Shown here piece after piece: positions 27,001-35,997 of a stretch of DNA of 56,995 bases (positions are counted from its first letter, which is position 1; each line of letters begins with the position of its first letter). The stretch spans positions 1 to 56,995 of the forward strand of contig CASDYC010000002.1 of NCBI GenBank assembly GCA_949285665.1. Reading direction: 5' to 3'. The DNA is from an uncultured bacterium (GTDB lineage Bacteria > Bacillota_I > Bacilli_A > RFN20 > CAG-826). The notes below the pieces were generated by a model that searched no databases, was not told the DNA's origin, and saw only the letters and a list, made by a program, of their open reading frames with translations. The position numbers were made by a program, and so were the translations under genes.

Positions 27001-28618
27001 ATAATGATTCTCCAACATTAGAATCAAAACTAAGTAAACCTTTTAATTTTAAGAATGTTGATTGTTTATCAAAATATAATTTAACTTTATATTTTAAATT
27101 ATTAAAATCTAAACCATTAAGAATATCTTTATTTGATAATTTTTGTAAAATACCTTCTTTATATTCAGCAATTTGATCCAATAAAGAATTTTTTAATAAA
27201 ATTACATTATTTTCTTTAATATCATTAATATTGAAAAATTTATCTTTTAATAAATCTCTTACATTAAAGTCTGCTTCAATATTGTTAGACTTTAGTAACT
27301 TATTAAATTTTTCAATTAAAGGTTCGACTTCTAATTTAATTACATTAAATTTATCATATAAATCTTTATAGGATGATTTATCTAACTTATAAATATATTT
27401 AAAGTTAAAGTTATAGGCCATTAAAATATCATTATTGATATTAACTTTTTTTAACTCATCACTTAAATATTTATAAACTACTTCTTTATATAAATCATTA
27501 ATTGTTAATTTTTCACCAAGTTCAAATTCTTTATCTTTTAAAGAATTAATCAACATTAAAAATGCATTATGTTGTTCTGGAGTAAAAGTTGATTTAATTG
27601 AATTTAATTTACTACTATCTTGAACAGCTAATTTAAATTTAATTTTAATATGAGATACTAAAGATTCAAAAACATTTTCGTTTAATAAATTAACTTTTTG
27701 TTGTTCATGTTTTTTGAAAAATTCACGATAAATTAAAGGAACTTCATAATACAAATTATTAAAATTCTTATATGATATTAATGAAGAAGCTTGTTTTGTT
27801 AAATTTAGATTATTTCTAAAATATTTATCATTATTAATGCAAAATAATCTTTTAACTTTTCCATTTTTATTAACTCTTACTTGATTTGCTAAATAATCAA
27901 GATTGTCACGCTCGAATAATTTAGAAACTTCTTTATAACCTTTTGAGTATAAATTTCCATATCTTACAATTGTATTACTGTGAGCAGCATTAATATTTCT
28001 ATACCATACATAAATAAATACTAATGTAAATAAAATTGCAATAATACCTAAAATAAGACAAAGAATACTATTATCACCAGGTACAATTTGTTGAATACCG
28101 GTTATTGGATTTTTATCAACATGAGGTCCAACAATACCTGGACCAGACATTCTATAAATATCATATCCGCCTGTTAATATCATATAAATGATATATAAAA
28201 CTTCAAAGGCAATATATAAAATACCATTTAAATATTGACGATGAGCTAATGAAGATGTTCCCATAATAACATAGGAAATTTTTCCATATATATCATCTTC
28301 TTTAAAATATCTATAAATTTTGACTGTTAAAAATTTATAGATACCAACAAAAATTCCAACAAAAATTTTAACAATACCTATTAAAATATTTAATAAAGCT
28401 CTACCAACGTCAATTAAAATAGACAATAAAAATTTACTAACTTTTATTGTTCCATTTAATATTCCATTAAAAATAACTTGATACCATTTAAGAGGTTCAA
28501 AATCCTCAGAAATAGACATCTTTTTTAAAGCTTCTTGGTCAATGTGTGAATTATTAATTGAAGAATTTTTAGTTTCAGTATCTTGTGTCAAAACAGAATT
28601 TGTTTTTTTGTTTTCCAT
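24074..28618 (-). CDS. malF: Giant maltodextrin ABC permease MalF
   Basis: A 1514-residue fusion-like permease, three times the usual MalF length. The N-terminus (about 45-215) holds several hydrophobic segments. A Lys/Asn/Glu-rich region of about 950 residues follows (about 220-1185) with no signal for export, helical throughout, with loosely repeated units of about 85-95 residues and a strong coiled-coil stretch at about 925-1070. A CxxC (about 1183-1186) precedes the true permease domain (about 1195-1510), which has six helices and the EAA loop ESSRIDGAGPVTQFFKITLP. The large region most likely lies in the cytoplasm near the ATPase. No frameshift is seen. A ribosome binding site GGTAGG precedes the ATG, after a terminator hairpin. 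Confidence 0.9.
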   Translation of the reverse strand: MENKKTNSVLTQDTETKNSSINNSHIDQEALKKMSISEDFEPLKWYQVIFNGILNGTIKVSKFLLSILIDVGRALLNILIGIVKIFVGIFVGIYKFLTVKIYRYFKEDDIYGKISYVIMGTSSLAHRQYLNGILYIAFEVLYIIYMILTGGYDIYRMSGPGIVGPHVDKNPITGIQQIVPGDNSILCLILGIIAILFTLVFIYVWYRNINAAHSNTIVRYGNLYSKGYKEVSKLFERDNLDYLANQVRVNKNGKVKRLFCINNDKYFRNNLNLTKQASSLISYKNFNNLYYEVPLIYREFFKKHEQQKVNLLNENVFESLVSHIKIKFKLAVQDSSKLNSIKSTFTPEQHNAFLMLINSLKDKEFELGEKLTINDLYKEVVYKYLSDELKKVNINNDILMAYNFNFKYIYKLDKSSYKDLYDKFNVIKLEVEPLIEKFNKLLKSNNIEADFNVRDLLKDKFFNINDIKENNVILLKNSLLDQIAEYKEGILQKLSNKDILNGLDFNNLKYKVKLYFDKQSTFLKLKGLLSFDSNVGESLYDLYLNYYNFYKKNCLEREKTDLFLATFEDNFKKFVDSYNNVPKSFNLETKNKVLEFFDFNRNTLKQISKREVLFEISSLYRINLNEANNILNLYLSYINNFNKLFVSQNYESKLIVDNFDKDFESFLKDKSSKNISKIKKFNKEKDGLQILKLFDFKKLNKANIVSNINNYYGVNEENKFAELKLFNKLVISIKHFTGVKHQLTKDSVKESYDAELVKLFEEFSKNEDNAELIKLLNIKNIDECFKLFNISEPKLIVSNSFNYEVWNASILQKYSKDVSLFIKKNIYQANINLVKLINNNHEGLNVNEQYYVCYLEELNKSLTSNSKVRDGFKKDFSLEEKNYHFEYDKYNIYRTYLDFNNAYGNVAKQKVDVINCFFNLDKKNTTFNEVNEFKSEAEKLEAYNLKINEIKEKYSKIFNKKNDILSEIKNLKIELKSEIEKLKENYGKDKVDLENDPNAIDADKYNLKLKLNKDIASLKESYQLKINKLDGQYNSLQSDKLIASMQSEELQQAKSAYKRSLVVNKKVETYDFTRPLNVAYATSNIVANFTCSREVAKAVAISYKNVIDRARNIVNYTISKKNEGMSLEEIKKIVAKKMGVKKFDLSQIEDRETIPYALLEELADIYVFARLNKRVNDFKSRYQEEEYCGQCKPFKKTVNSLLTDKFSGVILFLPIVGAVIVTIFPLICSLLIGFTNYDSTTIYPQLFNWIGLENFIAMFTGKNIWQTSYGAEKIPYTIGILLLWTLIWAFFATFTNYFLGIVLSLLINKKSIKLKKVWRTIFVITIAIPQFISLMVVANIFATQGPINSLLGTGNEIPFLKDPNLTKVMVILINCWVGVPYTMLMCSGILMNIPSDLYESSRIDGAGPVTQFFKITLPYMFFITGPSLITTFVGNINNFNVIFFLTGEVTNSVFLFDAKETDLLINWLYSLTTGDRSRYNISSALGLFIFLICAFFSLIMYSRLGAVQREDEFQ

Positions 28619-28643
28619 AAATAATACCTACCTTAAAAAAAAT

Positions 28644-28670
28644 AGAAGGGCACAATATTTGTGCCCTTCT
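28644..28670 (-). terminator. Terminator between malE and malF
   Basis: A perfect 12-bp stem (AGAAGGGCACAA/TTGTGCCCTTCT) with a 3-nt loop; on the minus strand ATTTTTTTT follows. Placed between the binding protein and permease genes, it should stop most transcripts after malE and let a fraction continue, giving more MalE than MalFG. Confidence 0.85.
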
Positions 28671-28687
28671 AACAATATATTATCTAA

Positions 28688-30097
28688 TTATTTAACAACG
28701 CCGCCGAGAGCTCCAACTAAGTTGTTAACTGCTGTACTAGCTGTTTCTTCATCAACTGCACCGCTTACAGCAAATGCTGGTCCATAAGTTGAAAGTGCAT
28801 CCCATACTGCTTGAGCTGTAATAGCTTTTGCTTGTGAATGAGCAAATTTTGATTGAGCTGCTAATGCTTTAGAAACTTCAGAGGATTTAACTTCATCCAT
28901 ATTAGATACTACAAGATTTGTAGGAATATAATTTCTTGTTTGATAGTGTAATAATTGGCAATCTTCAGCAGATAAATAATAACCAAGAAGATGAGCTGTG
29001 ACTGGTCTATTTGTAATTGATTTAACAATATAAACTTTATAACCATCAAAACCTTCTAATTGAGCGCCTTCTTTTCCATCATAAGTAACTGTTGGAAGTG
29101 GTGCGATACCTACTGTTTCATTAATTTCTTGATCACTGAATCCTGCAGTTTTCATAGCTGCTTTAATACCATCATAGTTATTCCATGAAATACCACCAAT
29201 TGTAGTTTCAGCAGAAAAACCATCTTGTAAATTTGCTTGAATATCACTACCTGTAGTTGATAATAATGTACCACTATAATCTGTGTAATATTTATTGATT
29301 GTATCACCAACTTTTCTAACACCTTCAACAGTCATATCAGTAGTTTGTGTGAAAGTTGTTGTTGTCATACCAGTAGCTGGATCTGTTGTAGTTTCAGCTT
29401 CAATCCAGAAATCTCCACCGTTGAGCCATAACCAGTTACAAACATACCAACCTTCAGCCATTGGGTAATAGAAATTCATATTGTTTTCTTCAGCAATCTC
29501 TAAAATCTTATCTAAAGATCTTGCGTCAGTTTCGCTTATTAATTTTTTATTATAAAGTAAAACTTGAGCATTACCACTAACTGCAGAATAACCATATAAA
29601 TTTTCACCAATTGTAACAGCTTCTACTGCAGTTTCAAGAATTTCATCTTCAATAAGATATCTTAATCCACCTGGTACAGGTGATAAGAAGTTAGAACCAA
29701 TAGCATTCATAACTTGGTCATCAGCAGAAAGCATTAAATCTGGTGCTTCATCTAAATCTGCTTGTAATGCTTTATAAGCATCAGCTTCACCGACTTGGTT
29801 GTTGACTACAATTTCAACGTTTGCTAATTCTGGGAAAGCTTCTTTAAATTTTGTAATTGCTTCATTTAAGAATGTTTCATCTTCAGTTGAACAACCAACA
29901 GTTAAAGTTCCAGTTTCTTTTGCTGCTTCTGTGACGTATAAGTCAAGAATTTCATCTCTTTCCATATCTGACCAATTGACTCCACCACCATCAGTAGTTG
30001 TAGCAGATGTGCCATCTGTTGGTCCACATGATGCGAGTCCTACACCGACGATTAGGACTAATGCACTTAAAACACTAAGTTTTCTTTTGTTTAACAT
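28688..30097 (-). CDS. malE: Maltodextrin-binding lipoprotein MalE
   Basis: A 469-residue solute-binding lipoprotein (LASC, Cys24) that captures maltodextrin for MalFG. Family 1 features include LTVGCSTEDE at the mature start, a conserved AYKALQADLDEAPDLMLSADDQV stretch, YGYSAVSGNAQVLLYNKKLI and a C-terminal region with paired helices. The start is taken at the ATG at 30097, which has a GGAGGAG ribosome binding site and gives a proper signal peptide; the longer frame lacks both. It has its own promoter with a cre-like site. Confidence 0.93.
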   Translation of the reverse strand: MLNKRKLSVLSALVLIVGVGLASCGPTDGTSATTTDGGGVNWSDMERDEILDLYVTEAAKETGTLTVGCSTEDETFLNEAITKFKEAFPELANVEIVVNNQVGEADAYKALQADLDEAPDLMLSADDQVMNAIGSNFLSPVPGGLRYLIEDEILETAVEAVTIGENLYGYSAVSGNAQVLLYNKKLISETDARSLDKILEIAEENNMNFYYPMAEGWYVCNWLWLNGGDFWIEAETTTDPATGMTTTTFTQTTDMTVEGVRKVGDTINKYYTDYSGTLLSTTGSDIQANLQDGFSAETTIGGISWNNYDGIKAAMKTAGFSDQEINETVGIAPLPTVTYDGKEGAQLEGFDGYKVYIVKSITNRPVTAHLLGYYLSAEDCQLLHYQTRNYIPTNLVVSNMDEVKSSEVSKALAAQSKFAHSQAKAITAQAVWDALSTYGPAFAVSGAVDEETASTAVNNLVGALGGVVK

Positions 30098-30158
30098 TAT
30101 TATAATTCTCCTCCCTAAAATCAATCTATATAAGATTGACTTACATAATGTTATTAAT

Positions 30159-30187
30159 ATTTTAGTGCATGATAATTAACTTGTAAA
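30159..30187 (-). promoter_or_regulatory. Promoter of malE
   Basis: On the minus strand, -35 TTTACA (30187-30182), 17-bp spacer, -10 TAAAAT (30164-30159). The predicted start near 30152 leaves a leader of about 55 nt, which can form a small TCAATCT/AGATTGA hairpin before the GGAGGAG. Confidence 0.65.
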
Positions 30188-30194
30188 CAAAAAA

Positions 30195-30210
30195 ATGAAA
30201 GCGTTTTCAA
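30195..30210. promoter_or_regulatory. cre-like operator upstream of malE
   Basis: The 16-bp sequence ATGAAAGCGTTTTCAA matches the catabolite-responsive element WTGNAANCGNWNNCAW at every fixed position. It ends 8 bp before the -35 box, centred near -50. A LacI/GalR-family regulator (CcpA or a MalR) is expected to bind. Neither regulator is encoded in the window. Confidence 0.8.
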
Positions 30211-30287
30211 TTTTTTTTAAAAAATTACACAATACAAATTTAATATGTCAAAAAATTTTAGATAAAATGTCAGTTTATAATAATTTA

Positions 30288-31991
30288 TTACTCTTTAATT
30301 ATTATAAAACCTTCTTTAATAAATTTATTTTCTTGGAAATTAAATGATATTATTGGTTTTTTATTTAATTTATCTAATGATACTTTTTCATTATTTGGAT
30401 TAACTATTAATTTATATACTTCGTCTTTATTATATCTAGTTAAAATAAATAAATTATCGTTGTATTCGTATTTAATTTCTCCGGATTTAATAACTTCATT
30501 ACTTTTTCTAAAATTAATTAATTTCTTAGTTAATTTTAATCTTTTAATATCCCAAGATTTTTCATCCCAGTTAAACATTTTTCGACATAATGGATCATAA
30601 CCTCCATTTAATCCAACTTCACTTCCATAATATAAAAATGGCATTCCAATATTCATTATTAATATAGATAAAGCAATTAAAAACATATTAGAATTATTTG
30701 CAAGAGTTTCAAATCTATGAGTATCATGATTTTCAATTTGATTCATCATCATCTTATTAGTATTTAAAGTATAAAATAAAAATCCATTTGTTAATCTGCT
30801 AGCAAATTCTTTTGCATCAATATCTTTATAAGCTAAAAAATGAACTAAAGGTTCATAAAACTTATAATTCATAACACTATCTAGCATATCTCCTTGGGTA
30901 TATCTATTGGCAATTCTCCAGTTTTCTCCAATTATAATACAATTAGGATTTAATTTTTTAACTTCACTTCTTATTGCTCGATGTAATTTAAAACTTAATT
31001 CTTCACTAACATCTAATCTCCAGCCATCGATATTAAATTTTTTAATATAATGAGTGACAACACTTGTTATATATTTAATTACTTCATCATTTGAAGTATT
31101 TAATCTAGGCATATTTTTTACATTTGCAAAGCACAAATAATTAATATTAACTGAATCAACATTATCTCCATTAATCATGAACCAATTAAAATATTTTGAT
31201 TTTTTACCATTTTTAATAACATCTTTAAATATTTTTGATTCACTAGATATATGATTAAATACCCCATCTAAAATTATTTTTATATTATTTTTGTGTAATT
31301 CATCAACTAATAATTTAAAAGTCTTTTCATCACCAAAATGAGGATCAATTTTAAAATAATCTAAAGTATCATATTTATGATTTGAATTTGATAAAAAGAT
31401 CGGAGTTAAATATAAACAATTAATTCCTAAATCTTTAAAATAGTCAATTTTATTTAATATACCAAGTAAATCTCCGCCTCCAAAACTGTTAGATTTTGGA
31501 TCTTGATTTGGTTTTAAATTGATATAACTTAAATCTTTTTTATAATTTCCAATATTAAATCTATCAGGGAATATTTGATAGCCTATTGTGTCTTTACACC
31601 ATTTAATTTCTTTTAAATAATCACCTTCAAAATTTGCTTGATACTCAAATCTTGATAAATGAGATTTTGAATAATCATATTCTTTTTCAAAACCATTTTC
31701 TGAAAAATAATATGAAGTAAATCCATCACTTAAATAAAAAATATAACCAACTCGATTATCATTAACATCTTTATTAAATACATAATAATCAAATAAATTA
31801 TCACTATATTTTTTAATCATTACTTCTTCATTTCTTTTTTCTTTTAAATAATGATCGTATTTAAAAGAATAAATAATTTTAACTTCTTTTAAATCATCTT
31901 TTTTAGCTCTTAAAATAACTGTTAAATTATATAAACTTGAAAAATATGCCATATTTGACATTGGAATATGCAAAATTGAATTTAAATCCAT
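30288..31991 (-). CDS. Neopullulanase/cyclomaltodextrinase-type GH13 enzyme
   Basis: A 567-residue cytoplasmic glycosidase (no signal peptide) that should hydrolyse imported branched or cyclic maltodextrins. An N-terminal domain (about 1-125) precedes the GH13 barrel, as in the GH13_20 group. Motifs: WCKDTIGYQIFPDRFNIG, DGVFNH (about 242-247), GWRLDVSEE with Asp327, IIGENW with Glu356 and NHDTHR with Asp423. An AAGGAG ribosome binding site precedes the ATG. It lies between pulA and malE on the same strand. Confidence 0.9.
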   Translation of the reverse strand: MDLNSILHIPMSNMAYFSSLYNLTVILRAKKDDLKEVKIIYSFKYDHYLKEKRNEEVMIKKYSDNLFDYYVFNKDVNDNRVGYIFYLSDGFTSYYFSENGFEKEYDYSKSHLSRFEYQANFEGDYLKEIKWCKDTIGYQIFPDRFNIGNYKKDLSYINLKPNQDPKSNSFGGGDLLGILNKIDYFKDLGINCLYLTPIFLSNSNHKYDTLDYFKIDPHFGDEKTFKLLVDELHKNNIKIILDGVFNHISSESKIFKDVIKNGKKSKYFNWFMINGDNVDSVNINYLCFANVKNMPRLNTSNDEVIKYITSVVTHYIKKFNIDGWRLDVSEELSFKLHRAIRSEVKKLNPNCIIIGENWRIANRYTQGDMLDSVMNYKFYEPLVHFLAYKDIDAKEFASRLTNGFLFYTLNTNKMMMNQIENHDTHRFETLANNSNMFLIALSILIMNIGMPFLYYGSEVGLNGGYDPLCRKMFNWDEKSWDIKRLKLTKKLINFRKSNEVIKSGEIKYEYNDNLFILTRYNKDEVYKLIVNPNNEKVSLDKLNKKPIISFNFQENKFIKEGFIIIKE

Positions 31992-32012
31992 AAATAAAAC
32001 TCCTTAATAATA

Positions 32013-32043
32013 AATAAGTGAAGCACCATGTGCTTCACTTATT
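32013..32043. terminator. Strong hairpin between pulA and the neopullulanase gene
   Basis: A perfect 14-bp stem (AATAAGTGAAGCAC/GTGCTTCACTTATT) with loop CAT. On the minus strand only ATTATTAAGGAG follows, so it lacks a solid T run. It may be a partial terminator or an mRNA-stabilising 3' structure for pulA. Confidence 0.6.
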
Positions 32044-32084
32044 CTACTATATTTAATTAATAATTAAATTATTTATTTTTATTA

Positions 32085-34757
32085 TTATTTTGAAACAACA
32101 ACAATTTGACAAGATGATAATTTACTATTAGCCGATAATGTTAGTGTATCTAAATTGTCAGCTAATACACTTGAATAACCTGATAAATCAAGTGTTTTTT
32201 CACTAGCACTTCTTGACATAATAATGACTCTATATTCTTTATTATTATATTTTAAATTATAATCAATATAAGAATTATCACTATCATTAAAGCTAAGAGA
32301 AGCTTTGATATCATCAGCATTATCTAATTGGAACATTTCATTATTAACTTTTAAAGAAATAAATTCTTTATATTGTTCCATAACGCTTGGATAATCAATT
32401 AATCTTGAATAATCAAGTTCATTAGTTTTATATGAAGATTCATATGAATTACTATCTAAACTTCCATCTTCTTTAACTTTAGTTCTTAAGAATTCTTCAC
32501 CAGCTAACATAAAACTAACACCTTGAGAAGTAAAGATAATACCATTACTTAATGTTGATAAATTTGATAATAACTCAATATTATCATCATTTGCCATTGC
32601 AACACTTAATTGTAATTTATCAAATAATGTATTGTTATCATGAGCCGAGACATAGTTTACAGTCTTATTTGGATCACTTGTAAAGGATGCGGTTTTTCCT
32701 TGAATTGCATCTTTAATACTACTTGGTAAACTACTTGTTAAACTTGTTGCCCAACCAGTTGTTAAAGAATCAAATACACTACCTTTAATTCCATCTCTAA
32801 CTTTATCATTAAATGCACCATAGCCATTAAATTTACCTAAATTAGCTTGAAGTGCAGCATCAGTTGATGTTAAGCCACTTGTTCCTGCATTCCATGGTTC
32901 TCCATAAACAACAATTTCAGGATTAATTGTTTTTAAATTAGCAACTAATTCATCCATTGTTTCAATATCATGAAGTCCCATTAAGTCAAATCTAAATCCA
33001 CCTAATTTATATTCACTAGCCCAAAATTCTGTGGAATCTATCATAAATTTTCTAAACATTGGCATATCACTTGCTGTTTCATTACCACAACCAGAGCCAT
33101 CTAAGACTTGACCACTTGTACTATATCTAAAATAATATCCTGGAACTAAATAATTAAAGCTTGATGTTTCTAATGAATTAACATGGTTATAAACAACGTC
33201 CATAATAATATTAATTCCAGCTTCATTATATTTCATAACTAAGTTTTTAAATTCTTTAATTCTAATGTATCCATCAAATGGATCAGAAGAATATGAACCT
33301 TCAATAACATTATAATTTAAAGGATTATAACCCCAGTTAAATGATTTATTAACTTCGTCATTTGCTTGGTCAAATAAAGGAATAATTTGAACAGCATTTA
33401 CACCTAATTCTTTAATATGGTCAAATCCTGTTTTAACAGTTACTTGATTTTCAGTGTATGTTGTTCTTTCTTCGGCCATACCATTAAATAATAAACGATT
33501 AGCTTCACTTCCAGTCCAAGATTCACTTGCAGTAACATCTGCAACATGAGTTTCATAAACTACTAATTCTGTATGTTTATATGGTTTAACTCTTACTTCA
33601 TCCCAACCTTCTGGATTAGTTTTACTAAAGTCAACAATCATTCCTCTTAAGCCATTAACACCAGCTGATTTTGCATATGGATCAACTAATTCTTGGTTTG
33701 TATATTTAGAATTTGTAACAACATATGTGTAATATTGTCCTTCTAAATCGCCATCAACTTTAACTTCATAGACACCTTTTTCTGTGAGTGTCATATCATA
33801 TTCTTTATAAGTATCACTACCTTTTGTAGCATCAACAGAGGTTGGAGTTCCATTTTCATATAATCTAAGTTTCATAGATTTACTGCCAGGTGCCCAAACT
33901 TTAAATGTTGTTGATTCTTTTGAATAAATTGCACCTAATTCTCCATCATATGTGTAATTTTGATCAAATGAATCAGTTTTAAATAATGCATTTTTATCAA
34001 CATCTGCAGTTAAAATAGTTCCACTTTCAAATGTAACTTCTACTTTGTAATCTTTTTTGAAATCTGGTTTTGCATCAAGAGTAATTCTAACAGCATTCCT
34101 TGGTTCAGTTGTTGATTCAGCTATTTTTACATCATTTTCATATAATTTTACATTTGTAAAATTAGTATTTGTATTAAGAACAACTAAATCTTCTCTCGTG
34201 AATCTAGCGCCTAAGATTGTATCATTATATAAAGCATTAGTTGAATCATAAACGCCTTCCCAAGTAGAAATAATATAGACATGTTTTACTTCTTTTTCAT
34301 CAGCAGTAAAATCAGAAAATGCAAAGAATTGATCAGAGGCAACATCTTTATCTTCCCAAGTGTCTCCACCTTTTCTAACAATAAAACCAACTCTATCTTC
34401 AAGCCCAGTAATTTGACTTAATGGATAAGAAGCAATTGCACCAAATTCATCTTGGCCATTAAATGCAAAGGCACCCTCATATCCTAATCCTTGATTTGAA
34501 TCATCAACAGTCCATAACCAAATATCCCAATCACTATAATCATTATCATCTCTATGATAATGGATTTGGAATGATGGTTCATCATAAACTGGTGGTTCTA
34601 TAATTTCAATTGGTTTTGTATCAGTTGTGGTTGTTGTAGTTGTGGTAGTTGTAGTTGTAGTTGTATTACTACTTGTTTCATCCCCAGTAGGGCCACAACC
34701 TGTTAATAAGCCAACACCAAGAAACATACTACAAAATACTAAAATAGATTTTTTCAT
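32085..34757 (-). CDS. pulA: Type I pullulanase lipoprotein
   Basis: An 890-residue surface debranching enzyme cutting alpha-1,6 links in pullulan and starch. The lipoprotein signal ends LTGC (Cys21). A linker with 14 consecutive Thr (32-45) leads to a CBM41-like starch-binding domain (about 60-165), then an N-terminal immunoglobulin-like region and CBM48 (about 270-385), and the GH13_14 barrel. The type I signature NWGYNP is at 474-479. Catalytic residues are Asp591 (GFRFDLMG), Glu620 (VYGEPW) and Asp707 (SAHDNN). AAGGAG precedes the ATG. It is 47 bp downstream of msmX. Confidence 0.95.
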   Translation of the reverse strand: MKKSILVFCSMFLGVGLLTGCGPTGDETSSNTTTTTTTTTTTTTTDTKPIEIIEPPVYDEPSFQIHYHRDDNDYSDWDIWLWTVDDSNQGLGYEGAFAFNGQDEFGAIASYPLSQITGLEDRVGFIVRKGGDTWEDKDVASDQFFAFSDFTADEKEVKHVYIISTWEGVYDSTNALYNDTILGARFTREDLVVLNTNTNFTNVKLYENDVKIAESTTEPRNAVRITLDAKPDFKKDYKVEVTFESGTILTADVDKNALFKTDSFDQNYTYDGELGAIYSKESTTFKVWAPGSKSMKLRLYENGTPTSVDATKGSDTYKEYDMTLTEKGVYEVKVDGDLEGQYYTYVVTNSKYTNQELVDPYAKSAGVNGLRGMIVDFSKTNPEGWDEVRVKPYKHTELVVYETHVADVTASESWTGSEANRLLFNGMAEERTTYTENQVTVKTGFDHIKELGVNAVQIIPLFDQANDEVNKSFNWGYNPLNYNVIEGSYSSDPFDGYIRIKEFKNLVMKYNEAGINIIMDVVYNHVNSLETSSFNYLVPGYYFRYSTSGQVLDGSGCGNETASDMPMFRKFMIDSTEFWASEYKLGGFRFDLMGLHDIETMDELVANLKTINPEIVVYGEPWNAGTSGLTSTDAALQANLGKFNGYGAFNDKVRDGIKGSVFDSLTTGWATSLTSSLPSSIKDAIQGKTASFTSDPNKTVNYVSAHDNNTLFDKLQLSVAMANDDNIELLSNLSTLSNGIIFTSQGVSFMLAGEEFLRTKVKEDGSLDSNSYESSYKTNELDYSRLIDYPSVMEQYKEFISLKVNNEMFQLDNADDIKASLSFNDSDNSYIDYNLKYNNKEYRVIIMSRSASEKTLDLSGYSSVLADNLDTLTLSANSKLSSCQIVVVSK

Positions 34758-34804
34758 ATTTTCTCCTTTTTATTGTGTAATTATTTTTGTATTTATTATT
34801 ATTT

Positions 34805-35917
34805 TTATTTAATTCTTTCTTCCGTTTCAGGATCAAAGAATAAAATTTTCTTAGTATCAAATCTCATTACAACATGTTGATGTAATGCAATTTGTTTTTC
34901 AGCAGAGAATTTAGCAACTAAATCATCTCCACCAAAATCAGCATGAATATAGTATTCATGACCTAATAATTCTGCAACTTTAACTTCAACATCAAAGCTT
35001 CCGTTTTCAACTTTATCACTTTGATGGACATCTTCTGGTCTAATTCCAATAATTACATCACTTGGAATGTCTCTGCCTTTAATTAATTCTTCTGGTAAAA
35101 CCAATTTATGACCATCAGAGAATGTAATTGTTCCCTTATCATATTTAACTTTAAAGAAATTCATACTTGGAGAGCCAATAAATCCAGCGACAAATAAATT
35201 ATTTGGTCTATTATAAATTTCAATTGGAGTTCCAATTTGTTGAACTTTACCTTTTGACATAACAACAATTCTTGATGCCATTGTCATAGCTTCGGTTTGG
35301 TCGTGAGTAACATAAATTGTTGTTGCACCCAAAGAATCATGAAGTTTAATAATTTCAGATCTCATTTGAACTCTTAATTTAGCATCTAAGTTACTTAAAG
35401 GTTCATCCATTAAGAAGACTTTAGCATTTCTTACAATTGCTCTTCCTAAAGCAACTCTTTGTCTTTGTCCACCAGATAAGGCTCTTGGTTTTCGATCTAA
35501 ATATTCTTCAATTTGTAAAATTCTTGCAGCTTCATTAACTCTACGGTCAATTTCAGTTTTTGGCATATGTCTAATTTTTAAACCAAATGCCATGTTATCA
35601 TATACAGACATATGTGGATATAATGCATAGCTTTGGAAAACCATTGCAATATCACGGTCTTTTGGAGATTTATCATTACATAATTCTCCATCAATATATA
35701 ATTCACCATTTGTAATTTCTTCAAGACCAGCAATCATTCTTAATGTTGTTGATTTACCACAGCCAGATGGTCCAACTAAAACAATGAATTCATGTTTTTT
35801 AATATCTAAATTAAAATCAAAGACTGCTTGGACGTTATTATCATAAACTTTATCAATATGTTTAAGACTAACATAAGGTCTTTCTATTGCTTCTTGTGTA
35901 ACTTTTTCTTTAGCCAT
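34805..35917 (-). CDS. msmX: Sugar ABC transporter ATPase MsmX/UgpC type
   Basis: A 370-residue ATPase that powers carbohydrate importers, here presumably MalFG. Walker A GPSGCGKST is at 49-57, Q-loop Gln95, signature LSGGQ at 147-151 and Walker B VFLMDE at 167-172. The regulatory TOBE/OB domain follows residue 240 and includes GIRPEDVH. Because malEFG has no ATPase of its own and this gene heads the cluster, it is the likely partner. AAGGAG precedes the ATG. Confidence 0.93.
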   Translation of the reverse strand: MAKEKVTQEAIERPYVSLKHIDKVYDNNVQAVFDFNLDIKKHEFIVLVGPSGCGKSTTLRMIAGLEEITNGELYIDGELCNDKSPKDRDIAMVFQSYALYPHMSVYDNMAFGLKIRHMPKTEIDRRVNEAARILQIEEYLDRKPRALSGGQRQRVALGRAIVRNAKVFLMDEPLSNLDAKLRVQMRSEIIKLHDSLGATTIYVTHDQTEAMTMASRIVVMSKGKVQQIGTPIEIYNRPNNLFVAGFIGSPSMNFFKVKYDKGTITFSDGHKLVLPEELIKGRDIPSDVIIGIRPEDVHQSDKVENGSFDVEVKVAELLGHEYYIHADFGGDDLVAKFSAEKQIALHQHVVMRFDTKKILFFDPETEERIK

Positions 35918-35962
35918 AAAAAATAACTCCTTTAAATAGTTAATAATATTAAATCATATTTA

Positions 35963-35991
35963 ATTGTATATTATTTGTGCATCATGCACAA
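35963..35991 (-). promoter_or_regulatory. msmX promoter with overlapping palindromic operator
   Basis: On the minus strand, -35 TTGTGC (35991-35986), 17-bp spacer, -10 TACAAT (35968-35963). A perfect 17-bp palindrome, TTGTGCAT-C-ATGCACAA (35975-35991), covers the -35 box and half of the spacer, the place of a repressor site. No T run follows, so it is not a terminator. The regulator is unknown. Confidence 0.6.
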
Positions 35992-35997
35992 TTATAT

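Noticed and set aside
34612-34672. Phase-variable repeat in the pulA poly-Thr linker
   Set aside because: The unit is a triplet and the codons vary (ACA, ACC, ACT), so slippage would change only linker length, not the frame.
34627-34812. Poly-Val frame opposite pulA
   Set aside because: Produced by reading the Thr-codon run in antisense.
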